This document shows, in pieces, positions 7,921 through 15,743 of a stretch of 22,008 nt of DNA; positions within the stretch are counted from its first letter, which is position 1; the number at the start of each line of letters is the position of its first letter. The notes under the pieces are model-generated. The model made no database searches. It worked only from the letters and a program-made list of their open reading frames with translations, and had not been told where the DNA came from. Where the stretch lies: NCBI GenBank assembly GCA_025353085.1, contig JANXRI010000361.1:1-22008 (forward strand), read 5' to 3'. The DNA is from Betaproteobacteria bacterium. GTDB lineage: Bacteria > Pseudomonadota > Gammaproteobacteria > Burkholderiales > SG8-41. The translations under genes were made by a program, and so were the position numbers.

Positions 7921-10182
7921 TCAGGCACGGAGGGCTTCTTTCATGCGTTGCGGCGTAAGCGGCACTTTGCGCAGGCGCACGCCGGTCGCATCAAAGATTG
8001 CATTCGCGATCGCGGCCGGCACGGTGCGAGTCGAGGGCTCGCCGCCGCCTGACGGCGCGACTTCCGGCCGGTTGATGAGCACAATGTCGATTGCTTGTGG
8101 CGCGTCGGCGATTTCGAGGATCGGGTAGGTCGCCCAATCGACGCTCTTCACGCGATCAGCGTCAAACTGCACCTCTTCGAACAGTGTGCGTGAGGTTGCC
8201 TGGAGCACGTTGCCTTCGATCACAATGCGCAGCCCTGCCGGGTTTATGATCTGGCCGCAATCATGCGCGACGGTAAATTTTTTCGCCCACACGCGACCGG
8301 TTTTGCGGTTCACTTCTACTTCGCATACGACGGCGACCAACGTGCCATTGCGTTCAGTGTAAGAGAATCCTCGTCCGGTCATGTCGTCGCCCTTGCCGCG
8401 ATCGGGGTTTGAACGCGGCGTCCACCCCGCCTTGTCGGCTGCCGCCTTAACGATCGCCACATGACGCGGGTCTTTCAGGTATTTGAGACGAAACTCGACC
8501 GGATCTGCGCCAGTCCCGTGCGCGATTTCATCGATAAACGACTCGCTCGCGAAATGCGTTTCCGCACCGAGCGGATCGCGGAAGTGGCCCGTGCGCAAAG
8601 GCGACACCCGATCGAGCAAGGGCCCTACGCATTCCCAGCCGCAACGCTTGTTCGCAAATTCGTATTTCTCGGCGGGGGTCTGAAAAAGAATTGTGGCTTT
8701 GGGCGCGTAGCCCGTTAACTGCCCGGCGAGTGTGTCTTTGGGATCGTTCTCGATTTGCGAGACGTCCTGCCGCGAAAAACCCTTTGCGAAAAAGTCATAC
8801 GCGATCACATTGCCCTCAGCATCGAGCCCTGCGCGCGCCCGATAAACCCCGGCCGGGCCTTTCGGATCCCATGCCGTGCCGTCATGACGCATGTATTGCA
8901 GGCGCACCGGCCGGCCGACGAGTTTTGAAATTAGCGCAGCGTCATGCGAGGCGTCGCCCGCGTCGTTGCGTCCGTATGAGCCCGGGCCCGGAATCCATTT
9001 CGCATGCATTTTTTCAAGCGGAACCCCGGTCAGCTTGGAGCAGCCGTTACGGCCGTAATGCGGCTTCTGCGAACCGGTAAACAGCATACCGCTGTCGCTC
9101 TTGATATCGGCAATCGCGCAGGCGGGGCCCATGCTCGCGTGCGACTGCAGCGGCCATTCGTATTCGGCTTCGATCACGCGATGTGCGCCCTTCAACGCAG
9201 CCTCGACATCGCCTTTGTTAATCGGCGTCTCGCCGCCGATCGATTTTGCTTTACGAATGTGGTCGTGCAGCGTTTCCATCGTGGGAAACGGCGTGCACGG
9301 CGGCGCCCAGGTGACCTTGAGCATTTCGGCGGCGCGCACGGCATCCCATTCGCGTGGCGCGACCACCGCGATAAATTCTTTCACCCGCACGGCGCGCGCC
9401 CCCGGGATGCTCTTGATCGAACTTTCATCCACCGACACCGGTCCGCAGCCGGCGGTCGGCGGCCGGATGACGCGCGCATGCAGCATGCCCTCGACTTTGA
9501 CGTCGGTTATGTATTGCAGCCGGCCCATCACTTTTTCGGCGATGATTTTTTGCGGAAACGATTTGCCCACCACTTTGTATTCGGACGGTTGCTTCGGCTG
9601 CGCCTTGCCCTTGACGGCGAGCGGGTTGCCGTATCGTTTGTTCCAGTCGAGTGTCGACTGGAAATACTGGCCGCCGATCAACTCGCCGTACGTCACTTTT
9701 TGTCGCGGGTTGCCTGTGACCATAATGACGCCGTTGTCGACGCTCAGTTGATCGGCAGGTACTGCGAGCCGTTCGGCGCCGCGCTCCACGAGCAATCGCC
9801 GCGCTTCAGCCGCCGCATTGCGCAGCGCAATGCCGCCGAACTGGATGCCGGTCGAACCGGAGGCGCCGCCCTGGTTGCAGGTGAGCAGCGTGTCGCCCAT
9901 GACGACCTCGACACGTTCGAACGCGACATCAAGTTCTTCGGCGACCATCTGAGCGATCGCGACATCGACGCCCTGGCCCATGTCCATCTTGCCGAAGTAG
10001 GCGGTGACGTTGCCGTTGGGCAGGACCGCGATCCAGGAGTCGAGCTGGTCAGGTGTCAGCGGCGGTTTACCACCGGCGCTCTGGCTTAACGCGGTCGTGA
10101 CAGCGGCCGGTAATGAGAGCGTGACGACGAGCGCGCCAGAGGTTTTGAGGAAATCGCGACGGGCGATCGTGAATGGGTCCAT
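7921..10182 (-). CDS. Xanthine dehydrogenase-family molybdopterin-binding subunit, Tat-exported
   Basis: The 753-residue catalytic subunit of a molybdenum hydroxylase. The N-terminus has a twin-arginine signal: ARRDFLKTSGALVV (RR at residues 8-9), then a hydrophobic stretch to about residue 33. Export to the periplasm in the folded, cofactor-loaded state is therefore likely. It resembles the large subunit of isoquinoline 1-oxidoreductase-type enzymes rather than cytosolic XDH. Cofactor regions include MDMGQGVDVAIAQMVAEEL, CNQGGASGSTGIQFGG and GSYGRNDAGDASHDAAL. The C-terminal GGGEPSTRTVPAAI carries the expected catalytic glutamate (Glu715). Such enzymes hydroxylate N-heterocycles or oxidise aldehydes. 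The substrate here is unknown. The Shine-Dalgarno GAGGAG overlaps the TGA stop of the upstream 2Fe-2S gene, so translation is coupled. No FAD subunit gene is present in the window. Confidence 0.9.
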   Translation of the reverse strand: MDPFTIARRDFLKTSGALVVTLSLPAAVTTALSQSAGGKPPLTPDQLDSWIAVLPNGNVTAYFGKMDMGQGVDVAIAQMVAEELDVAFERVEVVMGDTLLTCNQGGASGSTGIQFGGIALRNAAAEARRLLVERGAERLAVPADQLSVDNGVIMVTGNPRQKVTYGELIGGQYFQSTLDWNKRYGNPLAVKGKAQPKQPSEYKVVGKSFPQKIIAEKVMGRLQYITDVKVEGMLHARVIRPPTAGCGPVSVDESSIKSIPGARAVRVKEFIAVVAPREWDAVRAAEMLKVTWAPPCTPFPTMETLHDHIRKAKSIGGETPINKGDVEAALKGAHRVIEAEYEWPLQSHASMGPACAIADIKSDSGMLFTGSQKPHYGRNGCSKLTGVPLEKMHAKWIPGPGSYGRNDAGDASHDAALISKLVGRPVRLQYMRHDGTAWDPKGPAGVYRARAGLDAEGNVIAYDFFAKGFSRQDVSQIENDPKDTLAGQLTGYAPKATILFQTPAEKYEFANKRCGWECVGPLLDRVSPLRTGHFRDPLGAETHFASESFIDEIAHGTGADPVEFRLKYLKDPRHVAIVKAAADKAGWTPRSNPDRGKGDDMTGRGFSYTERNGTLVAVVCEVEVNRKTGRVWAKKFTVAHDCGQIINPAGLRIVIEGNVLQATSRTLFEEVQFDADRVKSVDWATYPILEIADAPQAIDIVLINRPEVAPSGGGEPSTRTVPAAIANAIFDATGVRLRKVPLTPQRMKEALRA

Positions 10183-10191
10183 GGCATCTCC

Positions 10192-10653
10192 TCAAGCGAT
10201 CATGGTTACTGCGCGCTTGACTGCGCGCAATATCGCCATGTGCGTGCCGCAGCGGCACTTGAGTCCGGCGAGCGCGGTGCGAATCTGCGCGTCGCTCGGC
10301 GTGGGGTTGTCGCGCAGCAACGCCGCCGCCGTCATGACCCAGCCATTCAGACAGTAGCCGCATTGCGGCACCTGTTCGGCGATAAACGCGGCCTGCACCG
10401 GATGCGGTTTTTCAGCGGTACCGAGGCCGCTCATGGTCGTAACGTTCTTGCCGGCGGTGCTGCCGACGGGTGTTACGCACGAGCGGGTTGGCACGCCGTT
10501 GACATGCACGGTGCAGGCGCCGCATTGCGCGCGTCCGCAGCCGAATTTTGGATTGTTAAGACCGAGATCATCGCGCAGCGCATACAGCAAAGGCATCGCT
10601 GGATCGGCGTCCACCGTCGCGTGCTTGCCGTTGACGACAAGATTGACTTTCAT
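10192..10653 (-). CDS. 2Fe-2S subunit of the molybdenum hydroxylase
   Basis: A 153-residue protein with the two-cluster layout of the small subunit of xanthine dehydrogenase/aldehyde oxidase-family enzymes. The plant-ferredoxin-type cluster is held by Cys39, Cys44, Cys47 and Cys59 (FGCGRAQCGACTVHVNG...SCV). The helical all-alpha cluster is held by Cys98, Cys101, Cys133 and Cys135 (QCGYCLNGW, LKCRCGTH). It passes electrons from the molybdenum centre of the partner subunit to an acceptor. It has no signal peptide of its own and would be exported with the Tat-tagged large subunit. A strong Shine-Dalgarno (AGGAGG) precedes the ATG. Its stop is nine bases before the large-subunit start. It follows the CoxG gene after a 160-bp gap, so it might also have its own promoter. 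Confidence 0.94.
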   Translation of the reverse strand: MKVNLVVNGKHATVDADPAMPLLYALRDDLGLNNPKFGCGRAQCGACTVHVNGVPTRSCVTPVGSTAGKNVTTMSGLGTAEKPHPVQAAFIAEQVPQCGYCLNGWVMTAAALLRDNPTPSDAQIRTALAGLKCRCGTHMAILRAVKRAVTMIA

Positions 10654-10743
10654 GGCATGGCCTCCTGGGGTGGACGGAAGACGGCCGGACGCGAGGCGAA
10701 AATTTTTATTGTGGGCAGCTGCGCGGGCGCCACCTTGCGGCTG

Positions 10744-10773
10744 ACTTTACGCCCTTGCGAGTCACTTTACGCC
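10744..10773. repeat. Direct repeat ACTTTACGCC in the coxG/2Fe-2S gap
   Basis: ACTTTACGCC occurs at 10744-10753 and again at 10764-10773, exactly 20 bases (about two helical turns) apart, in the 160-bp gap upstream of the 2Fe-2S subunit gene. The spacing would suit a regulator bound on one face of the helix, but two copies alone are weak evidence. Confidence 0.35.
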
Positions 10774-10813
10774 GCTTCAACTAGGGGCGCAATGCGAACC
10801 GCGCCTCGCGGCG

Positions 10814-11263
10814 TCACGACGTCTGCGCGGTGACGTGCTGGTTGAACTTGGTGAAGAACTGTTCGGCGAGTTTTTTGGCGACGCCATCGACGAGCCGTGA
10901 GCCGACCTGCGCCAGCTTGCCGCCGATCGTCGCCTTGGCCGCATAACCGAGCGTCGTGTTGTCGCCGGCAGGCGTGAGCGTTACGCGCGCTTCGCCTTTG
11001 GCGAAACCGGCGACCCCGCCCTGGCCTTCGAAGCGCAGTGTGTACGCATTCGGCGCGTCGACTTCCGTCAGCGTGATCTTGCTTTTGAATTTTGCGCTGA
11101 CCGGCCCGACCTTGGCCGACATCGTAAGGTGAAATTCTGAATCCGAAATTTTTTCCATCGTTTCGCAGCCCGGGATGCAGATTTTAAGCACTTCAGGATC
11201 GCAGATTGCGTTCCAGGTCTGCTGCTGCGGTTTGGGTATGACCTGCTCGCCGATGATTTCCAT
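10814..11263 (-). CDS. CoxG-like protein (carbon monoxide dehydrogenase subunit G family, SRPBCC fold)
   Basis: A 149-residue protein of the CoxG family. It starts MEIIGEQVIPKPQQQTWNA and has the family segments DPEVLKICIPGCETMEKI, KVGPVSAKFKSKITL, GFAKGEARVTL and GGKLAQVGSRLVDGVAKKLAEQFF. The fold is a START-like helix-grip domain. In CO dehydrogenase operons CoxG helps attach the enzyme to the cytoplasmic membrane. Relatives accompany many molybdenum hydroxylases. It lacks the C-terminal membrane anchor sometimes found in longer CoxG proteins. It sits 65 bases after malonyl-CoA decarboxylase and 160 bases before the 2Fe-2S subunit, all on the minus strand, which supports a maturation or localisation role for this Mo enzyme. 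The Shine-Dalgarno is weak. Confidence 0.9.
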   Translation of the reverse strand: MEIIGEQVIPKPQQQTWNAICDPEVLKICIPGCETMEKISDSEFHLTMSAKVGPVSAKFKSKITLTEVDAPNAYTLRFEGQGGVAGFAKGEARVTLTPAGDNTTLGYAAKATIGGKLAQVGSRLVDGVAKKLAEQFFTKFNQHVTAQTS

Positions 11264-11312
11264 AGTGCGCCGTATGTTACCTTGCCCGCGCCGCCAACGC
11301 GAGCGCAGTGAT

Positions 11313-11337
11313 GGTCAAACCTTGCCGGTCAAACCTT
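11313..11337. repeat. 11-bp direct repeat at the malonyl-CoA decarboxylase stop codon
   Basis: GGTCAAACCTT occurs at 11313-11323 and at 11327-11337, a 14-base period. The second copy contains the gene's stop codon (TGA on the minus strand at 11329-11331). It looks like a small tandem duplication of the gene's 3' end. Confidence 0.6.
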
Positions 11338-12651
11338 ATTCGCGGCTGGCGAGAGCAGGGATTCGCGCGCGAGTTTTTTCAATTCATGAGAGGCGGCGAC
11401 TTGATGCTCGCGCACGAACGCCTCGTGATTTTTTTCGACGTCCGCCAGGCGATAGACGTAGTTGACCATCACGCCGGCCGACCGCTGCATGCCCACCCTG
11501 GAAGTGTCGGCAAGCCAGTTCAGTTTTTCCATGCGCGCGCCGTTGCCCAGGTGAAACCGGGCGACAGGATCGAGCGGCTCGTCGTTTTTTTTCACCTCGG
11601 TGAGATAGTACGCGCACAATCCCATCAACGGCAGGCGCAGGCGCTCGGCAAGTTCGGGGTTGGCAAACCAGTGCGTGTCTTTGAGGCCGGACAGATCGGG
11701 CAGGTGCGTGCCACGACCGCGCTCGATATCGTTGAGCCAGGCGCGAAAGCCCGGTACGGGCGACAGCGTCGCAAATGTTTTCAAGCGCGGAAACTCGCGC
11801 CCCAGTTCATCCACGACCTGTTTGATCAGCAGGTTGCCGAACGAAATGCCGCGCAGGCCGTCCTGGCAGTTGGTAATCGAATAAAAGATCGCGCAATCCG
11901 CGCGCGTTGGGTCGGCCTCGGATGAATTCGGGTCGAGCAGCGGGGCAACCGTCGTGCTGATGCGCTCGGTCAATGCCGCTTCGATGAAGATCAACGGTTC
12001 TTCCGGCAGCGCTGGATGAAAAAAGGCAAAGCAGCGGCGATCGCCCGCGAGCCGGCGATGCAAATCCTTCCAGCCGGCAATTTCATGCACCGCCTCGTAT
12101 TCGATCAGCTTTTCCAGGATCAGGGCCGGCGTGCGCCAATCGATGCGCTCGAGCCGCAAAAAGCCGCGATTGAACCAGGAGCCAAACAAATGCTCGAGAT
12201 CGGCGTCGACTCCGATCCATTCGGGATTGGACCTGAGTTCAGTCAGCAAGCGGCGCCGCAGGTCAACCAGCGTGGCGGTCGCGCCGGGCGCCACGTTCAT
12301 GCGGCGAAAGAGTTTCTGCCGCGGCGATTCGACCGCCCGCTGCAGCTTCACCAGATTGTGCGGCGAAGGGTCGCTTGCGTAAGCCGCCGCCGCCGCCGCG
12401 ATTGCCATCGGCGAGGGCGAGAAATCTTTCGCCAGCAGGCTGATGTACGGCTGGAACGCGTTGGCCGGCAGCGCGTCGTATGCGGCGAGCGCATCGCGCG
12501 CCAGCGCGGAACCTGACACTTCGCCGCGCTCGGACAGCAGCGCATGGCATAACGCAATCGCTTCGCGCGCCTTGCGCTCGGCCGAGCGTGCACTGTCCAC
12601 CGGAGCGGCAACACTGCGCAGCAATCGCTTGAAGAACAATCGGGTGTTCAT
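11329..12651 (-). CDS. Malonyl-CoA decarboxylase
   Basis: A 440-residue protein from the ATG at 12649-12651. It converts malonyl-CoA to acetyl-CoA and CO2. The N-terminal half (about 1-160) is the helical MCD oligomerisation part. The C-terminal half is the acetyltransferase-like catalytic domain. The catalytic serine region is FYSITNCQDGLRGISFG (Ser258) and the catalytic histidine region is ARFHLGNGARMEKLNWLAD (His367), both aligned with human MCD. The frame stays open a further 240 codons upstream, but that extension covers the promoter region and the antisense of xdhC and is not credible. No good Shine-Dalgarno is seen. It is divergent from xdhC and leads a minus-strand run with coxG and the molybdenum hydroxylase subunits. 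Malonate or malonyl-CoA may be linked to the pathway of the Mo enzyme, but this is inference. Confidence 0.92.
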   Translation of the reverse strand: MNTRLFFKRLLRSVAAPVDSARSAERKAREAIALCHALLSERGEVSGSALARDALAAYDALPANAFQPYISLLAKDFSPSPMAIAAAAAAYASDPSPHNLVKLQRAVESPRQKLFRRMNVAPGATATLVDLRRRLLTELRSNPEWIGVDADLEHLFGSWFNRGFLRLERIDWRTPALILEKLIEYEAVHEIAGWKDLHRRLAGDRRCFAFFHPALPEEPLIFIEAALTERISTTVAPLLDPNSSEADPTRADCAIFYSITNCQDGLRGISFGNLLIKQVVDELGREFPRLKTFATLSPVPGFRAWLNDIERGRGTHLPDLSGLKDTHWFANPELAERLRLPLMGLCAYYLTEVKKNDEPLDPVARFHLGNGARMEKLNWLADTSRVGMQRSAGVMVNYVYRLADVEKNHEAFVREHQVAASHELKKLARESLLSPAANKV

Positions 12652-12682
12652 CGGGTCGAAACAGTAAGGGTTACGGTTCTGC

Positions 12683-12733
12683 GTTGGCCGGCGAATGCAA
12701 TTCAGCATTGCGCTTGGCAAGCGGCGGGCCAAC
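12683..12733. repeat. Nested inverted repeats able to form a three-way junction
   Basis: Outer arms GTTGGCC (12683-12689) and GGCCAAC (12727-12733) enclose two small hairpins: GCAAT/ATTGC (12697-12701 and 12707-12711) and GCTT/AAGC (12712-12715 and 12719-12722). The element lies 32 bases upstream of the malonyl-CoA decarboxylase start, in the divergent gap with xdhC. It could act in the MCD leader RNA or as a cruciform. Confidence 0.4.
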
Positions 12734-12765
12734 TTGATGCTAGCCGATGCCTGTGGCGTGCGCAA

Positions 12766-12807
12766 CCGCACAGCCGCACAGCGCTCGCGACACCGCACAG
12801 CGCTCGC
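12766..12807. repeat. Direct repeats CCGCACAGCGCTCGC upstream of xdhC
   Basis: Two exact 15-base copies lie at 12774-12788 and 12793-12807, with a partial copy CCGCACAG at 12766-12773. The array ends one base before the candidate xdhC -35 element. Confidence 0.7.
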
Positions 12808-12836
12808 TTGACCCCTCGGAGGACGTGCACTAATCT
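12808..12836 (+). promoter_or_regulatory. Candidate sigma-70 promoter of xdhC
   Basis: TTGACC (12808-12813, five of six matches to the -35 consensus) and TAATCT (12831-12836, weak -10) are separated by 17 bases. It lies just after the 15-bp direct repeats and about 50 bases before the preferred xdhC start. Confidence 0.4.
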
Positions 12837-12892
12837 TGAGGTCAGCATGGGTTAATTTTCCACGCGCGCGAATTGAATTTGAAAGGTTTACA

Positions 12893-13915
12893 TTGGACAG
12901 CGTTGATACCGAGGTTCTAAAGACCGCCGTCGCCTGGCTGGATGCAGCGCACAACGCGACGCTCGCGACTGTCGTCCGCACGTGGGGATCGGCGCCGCGA
13001 CCCATCGGCGCGATGCTCGTGATTCGCGACGATGGGCACGTGATCGGATCCGTGTCGGGCGGTTGCGTCGAAGACGACTTGATCGAGCGCGTCAAGACCA
13101 GCCAGTCAGCGCAGCGAGCGACGGGCGCCAGGCCGGAACTCATTACGTACGGCGTGACCGCTGACCAGGCGGCGCGTTTCGGACTGCCATGCGGCGGCAC
13201 CCTGCAACTCGTGCTCGAGCCAGTGACCGGCCAATCGCAGTTGAAGGAATTACTCGCGACGATCGAGCGGCATGAACTGGTCGCGCGTTTCCTCGACATG
13301 GAAACCGGCAAAGTCAGGCTCGAATCGGGCCACTGGGCCGACGTGCTCGTGTTCGACGGTAAGATGCTCAAGAGTATTCACGGACCGCGTTGGCGTCTTT
13401 TGATTATCGGGGCGGGCCAGACGTCGCGCTTTCTCGCGCAAATGGCGCAGGCGCTCGATTACCAGGTGACAGTGTGCGATCCGCGAGAGGAATACGCCGA
13501 CGAATGGAATGTGGCAGGCGCGACACTGGTGCGCGAATATCCCGACGATGTCGTGCTGCAAATGAATCCCGATCCGCACCTGGCAGTGGTTGCCGTAACG
13601 CACGATCCCAAACTCGACGATGCGGCACTCACCGAAGCGTTGAAATCGCCGGCGTTTTATGTCGGCGCGCTCGGCTCGCGGCTCAACAACGAAAAGCGCC
13701 GCAAGCGCCTTGCCGACTTCGATCTTTCCGCCGATGAAATTTCGCGCCTGCACGGGCCGGTTGGGCTGCGCATAGGCAGCAAGACGCCGGCGGAAATCGC
13801 GGTGTCGATCGTGGCGGAAATCACCGCAGTTCGCCGCGGGGTCAAGCTGGAATCGATCGGCGCGCCGGCGGCTGCGCCTGCCGCAAACGCCGATCCGCTC
13901 GCCTGCGGATCCTGA
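12893..13915 (+). CDS. XdhC/CoxI-family molybdenum cofactor insertion protein
   Basis: A protein of about 340 residues from a TTG at 12893-12895, which has a good Shine-Dalgarno (GAAAGG) six bases upstream. The frame is open to another TTG at 12836, but that one falls in the promoter. The N-terminal XdhC/CoxI domain shows ATVVRTWGSAPRPIGAMLVI and GSVSGGCVEDDLIERV. The C-terminal Rossmann domain shows LLIIGAGQTSRFLAQMAQAL, VTVCDPREEYADEW, FYVGALGSRLNNEKRR, and HGPVGLRIGSKTPAEIAVSI. Family members bind molybdenum cofactor, promote its sulfuration and deliver it to molybdenum hydroxylases before export. Placed divergently from the MCD-coxG-Mo-hydroxylase run, it is very likely the dedicated chaperone of that enzyme. 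The YqgE-like gene begins 23 bases downstream on the same strand. Confidence 0.92.
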   Translation: MDSVDTEVLKTAVAWLDAAHNATLATVVRTWGSAPRPIGAMLVIRDDGHVIGSVSGGCVEDDLIERVKTSQSAQRATGARPELITYGVTADQAARFGLPCGGTLQLVLEPVTGQSQLKELLATIERHELVARFLDMETGKVRLESGHWADVLVFDGKMLKSIHGPRWRLLIIGAGQTSRFLAQMAQALDYQVTVCDPREEYADEWNVAGATLVREYPDDVVLQMNPDPHLAVVAVTHDPKLDDAALTEALKSPAFYVGALGSRLNNEKRRKRLADFDLSADEISRLHGPVGLRIGSKTPAEIAVSIVAEITAVRRGVKLESIGAPAAAPAANADPLACGS

Positions 13916-13938
13916 GATTTCGCCTGCCGGCGGCATGC

Positions 13939-14745
13939 ATGCCCGGCTGCCTGTTGTTGGGTATCGCGCTGTTTTTCGTTGCGCTGTCAGTTGCACACGC
14001 AGCTGATGAGGACGCGCTCGCCAACGGCGTGCTGCTCGTCGCAAAGCCTGAGCTTAACGACCCTAATTTTCGCCAGACAGTTTTGCTGATTACACAGCCG
14101 GTGCCGGGCGGAGGGCCGCTCGGCGTCGTTCTGAATCGGCCGACCGAAGTGCGCCTCTCCGAAGCCTGGCCGGCGGCCGGCGCAGTGCCCGAGCAATTCG
14201 ATTACGTGTATGCCGGTGGGCCTGTTGCACGCAATCGGATCATATTTCTCGTGCACAGCGAAGCGCGCATTGAGAACGGTCTGCGCGTACTCGATAACGT
14301 TTATCTGAGCGGGGACCCCCGGCTTTTAAAAAACATCGTCGCGGCCGAGGTGAAAGTGAAGTCGCTGCGCGCTTATGCGGGTTATGCCGGTTGGGCGCCG
14401 CGCCAGTTGCAGGCCGAGATAACGGCCGGCGGCTGGTACCTGTTGCCGGCGGATGCGGAGACGATTTTTAGCGCCGACGCCGCAGACCTTTGGCAGAATC
14501 TGATTCGCAAGATCACGCTGCGCAGTGCTCGGCACATACCCTGGCCGGCATCTGCAAAGTCCGCCGGTTTACTGTTCAAAAAATTCGCGGACTTTGTCCA
14601 TCCAGGATTTCGCGCGTGGATTGTGCTTGCCCGAATCCTTCGCGTTGATGCTTTCGAGCTCGTTGAGCAGTTCGCGTTGGCGCGTCGTCAGATTGACCGG
14701 CGTTTCGATGACGACATGGCAATTAAGATCGCCATGCGCCGATGA
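13939..14745 (+). CDS. YqgE/AlgH-family protein with signal peptide and long C-terminal extension
   Basis: A 268-residue protein. Residues about 25-195 form a YqgE/AlgH (UPF0301) domain: LANGVLLVAKPELNDPNFRQTVLLI, GPLGVVLNRPTEV, YVYAGGPVARNRIIFLVH and RAYAGYAGWAPRQLQAEI, then GGWYLLPADAETIF. Two things are unusual. The protein begins with a hydrophobic segment ending AHA-ADEDALANG, resembling a cleavable signal peptide, whereas standard YqgE (about 187 residues) is cytoplasmic. And the last 65-70 residues go beyond the family, with the final 177 bp read antisense to the end of dnaJ. The extension has no recognisable motif and may simply be read-through to the next stop. The function of the family is not well established. 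It follows xdhC by 23 bases and may be cotranscribed with it. The start ATG has only a weak Shine-Dalgarno. Confidence 0.8.
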   Translation: MPGCLLLGIALFFVALSVAHAADEDALANGVLLVAKPELNDPNFRQTVLLITQPVPGGGPLGVVLNRPTEVRLSEAWPAAGAVPEQFDYVYAGGPVARNRIIFLVHSEARIENGLRVLDNVYLSGDPRLLKNIVAAEVKVKSLRAYAGYAGWAPRQLQAEITAGGWYLLPADAETIFSADAADLWQNLIRKITLRSARHIPWPASAKSAGLLFKKFADFVHPGFRAWIVLARILRVDAFELVEQFALARRQIDRRFDDDMAIKIAMRR

Positions 14746-15681
14746 GCGCACGCCCTTGATGCCCTTACCGCGCAGGCGGAACACCTTGCCCGATTGAGTT
14801 TCCGGCGGAATTTTTATTTTGGCGTAACCCTCGAGCGTCGGAATCTTGATCTCCCCGCCGAGCGCCGCGATCGTAAAGCTGATCGGCATCTCGCAATGCA
14901 GATCGTTGTGATCGCGCTGGAATACCGCGTGGGCTTTTAGGTTGATCACCACGTACAAATCGCCGGCCGGCCCGCCGTTGACGCCGACTTCGCCTTCTCC
15001 CGACAAACGAATGCGATCGCCCTCGTCGACCCCGGATGGAATTTTGACGGACAGTGTTTTGTGCTGTTTCAACCGGCCGGCGCCGCGACAGGTCGCGCAC
15101 GGTGTCTGCACAATTTTGCCGCTGCCATGGCATTTTGGACACGTCTGCTGAATTGAGAAAACCCCCTGCTGCATTCTTACTTGCCCGTGCCCGTCGCAGG
15201 TCGTGCACTTGACGGGCTGGGTGCCGGGTTTTGCTCCGCTGCCCTTGCAGGTCTCGCACTCATCAAGTGTCGGAATGCGAATCTTGGTTTCGGTCCCGCG
15301 CGCCGCGTCTTCGAGCCCGATTTCCAGGTTGTAGCGCAGGTCGGCGCCGCGATATACGTTAGAGCGGCCGCGCCCGCCGCCAAAAATGTCGCCAAAAATA
15401 TCGCCGAACGCGTCGGCAAATCCACCCATGCCGCCGGCGCCCGCAGCCGCCGAAGCATCGACGCCGGCGTGACCGTATTGATCGTACGCCGCGCGCTTGG
15501 CGGGATCCGAGAGAATTTCGTACGCCTCTTTGGCTTCTTTGAACTGACCCTCGGATTTTGGATTATCCGGATTGCGGTCCGGGTGATGTTTCATCGCGAG
15601 CTTGCGATAGGACTTTTTGAGGTCCTCATCCGATGCATCGCGGTTGAGGCCGAGTACTTCGTAAAAATCTCTTTTAGCCAT
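14569..15681 (-). CDS. dnaJ: Chaperone protein DnaJ
   Basis: A complete 370-residue type I Hsp40. The J domain (1 to about 70) carries the HPD triad at residues 33-35 and stimulates DnaK ATPase. A Gly/Phe-rich linker follows (about 75-115, with GGMGGFADAFGDIFGDIFGG). The zinc region has four CxxCxGxG repeats: CETCKGSG, CTTCDGHG, CPKCHGSG and CATCRGAG. The C-terminal substrate-binding domains complete it. It works with DnaK and GrpE in the cytoplasm. It lies 121 bases after dnaK on the same strand, past a hairpin that may attenuate transcription. The Shine-Dalgarno is weak (GAGAACC). Its last 58 codons overlap the 3' end of the convergent YqgE-like gene, leaving no room for a terminator between them. 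Confidence 0.97.
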   Translation of the reverse strand: MAKRDFYEVLGLNRDASDEDLKKSYRKLAMKHHPDRNPDNPKSEGQFKEAKEAYEILSDPAKRAAYDQYGHAGVDASAAAGAGGMGGFADAFGDIFGDIFGGGRGRSNVYRGADLRYNLEIGLEDAARGTETKIRIPTLDECETCKGSGAKPGTQPVKCTTCDGHGQVRMQQGVFSIQQTCPKCHGSGKIVQTPCATCRGAGRLKQHKTLSVKIPSGVDEGDRIRLSGEGEVGVNGGPAGDLYVVINLKAHAVFQRDHNDLHCEMPISFTIAALGGEIKIPTLEGYAKIKIPPETQSGKVFRLRGKGIKGVRSSAHGDLNCHVVIETPVNLTTRQRELLNELESINAKDSGKHNPRAKSWMDKVREFFEQ

Positions 15682-15743
15682 GGTTCTCGATCAGGCGTGG
15701 GACGGTAGGTGTTCGCATATGACGGTGAATCAAAAGCGCGTTT

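Noticed and set aside
9004..10089. A 361-codon plus-strand open frame inside the Mo subunit gene
   Set aside because: It is antisense to a strongly supported coding sequence, and its composition (His/Arg/Ala/Leu-rich) is typical of shadow frames.
12652..13371. An N-terminal extension of malonyl-CoA decarboxylase by 240 codons
   Set aside because: The extension reads through the divergent promoter region and antisense to xdhC. The ATG at 12649-12651 gives the normal family length.
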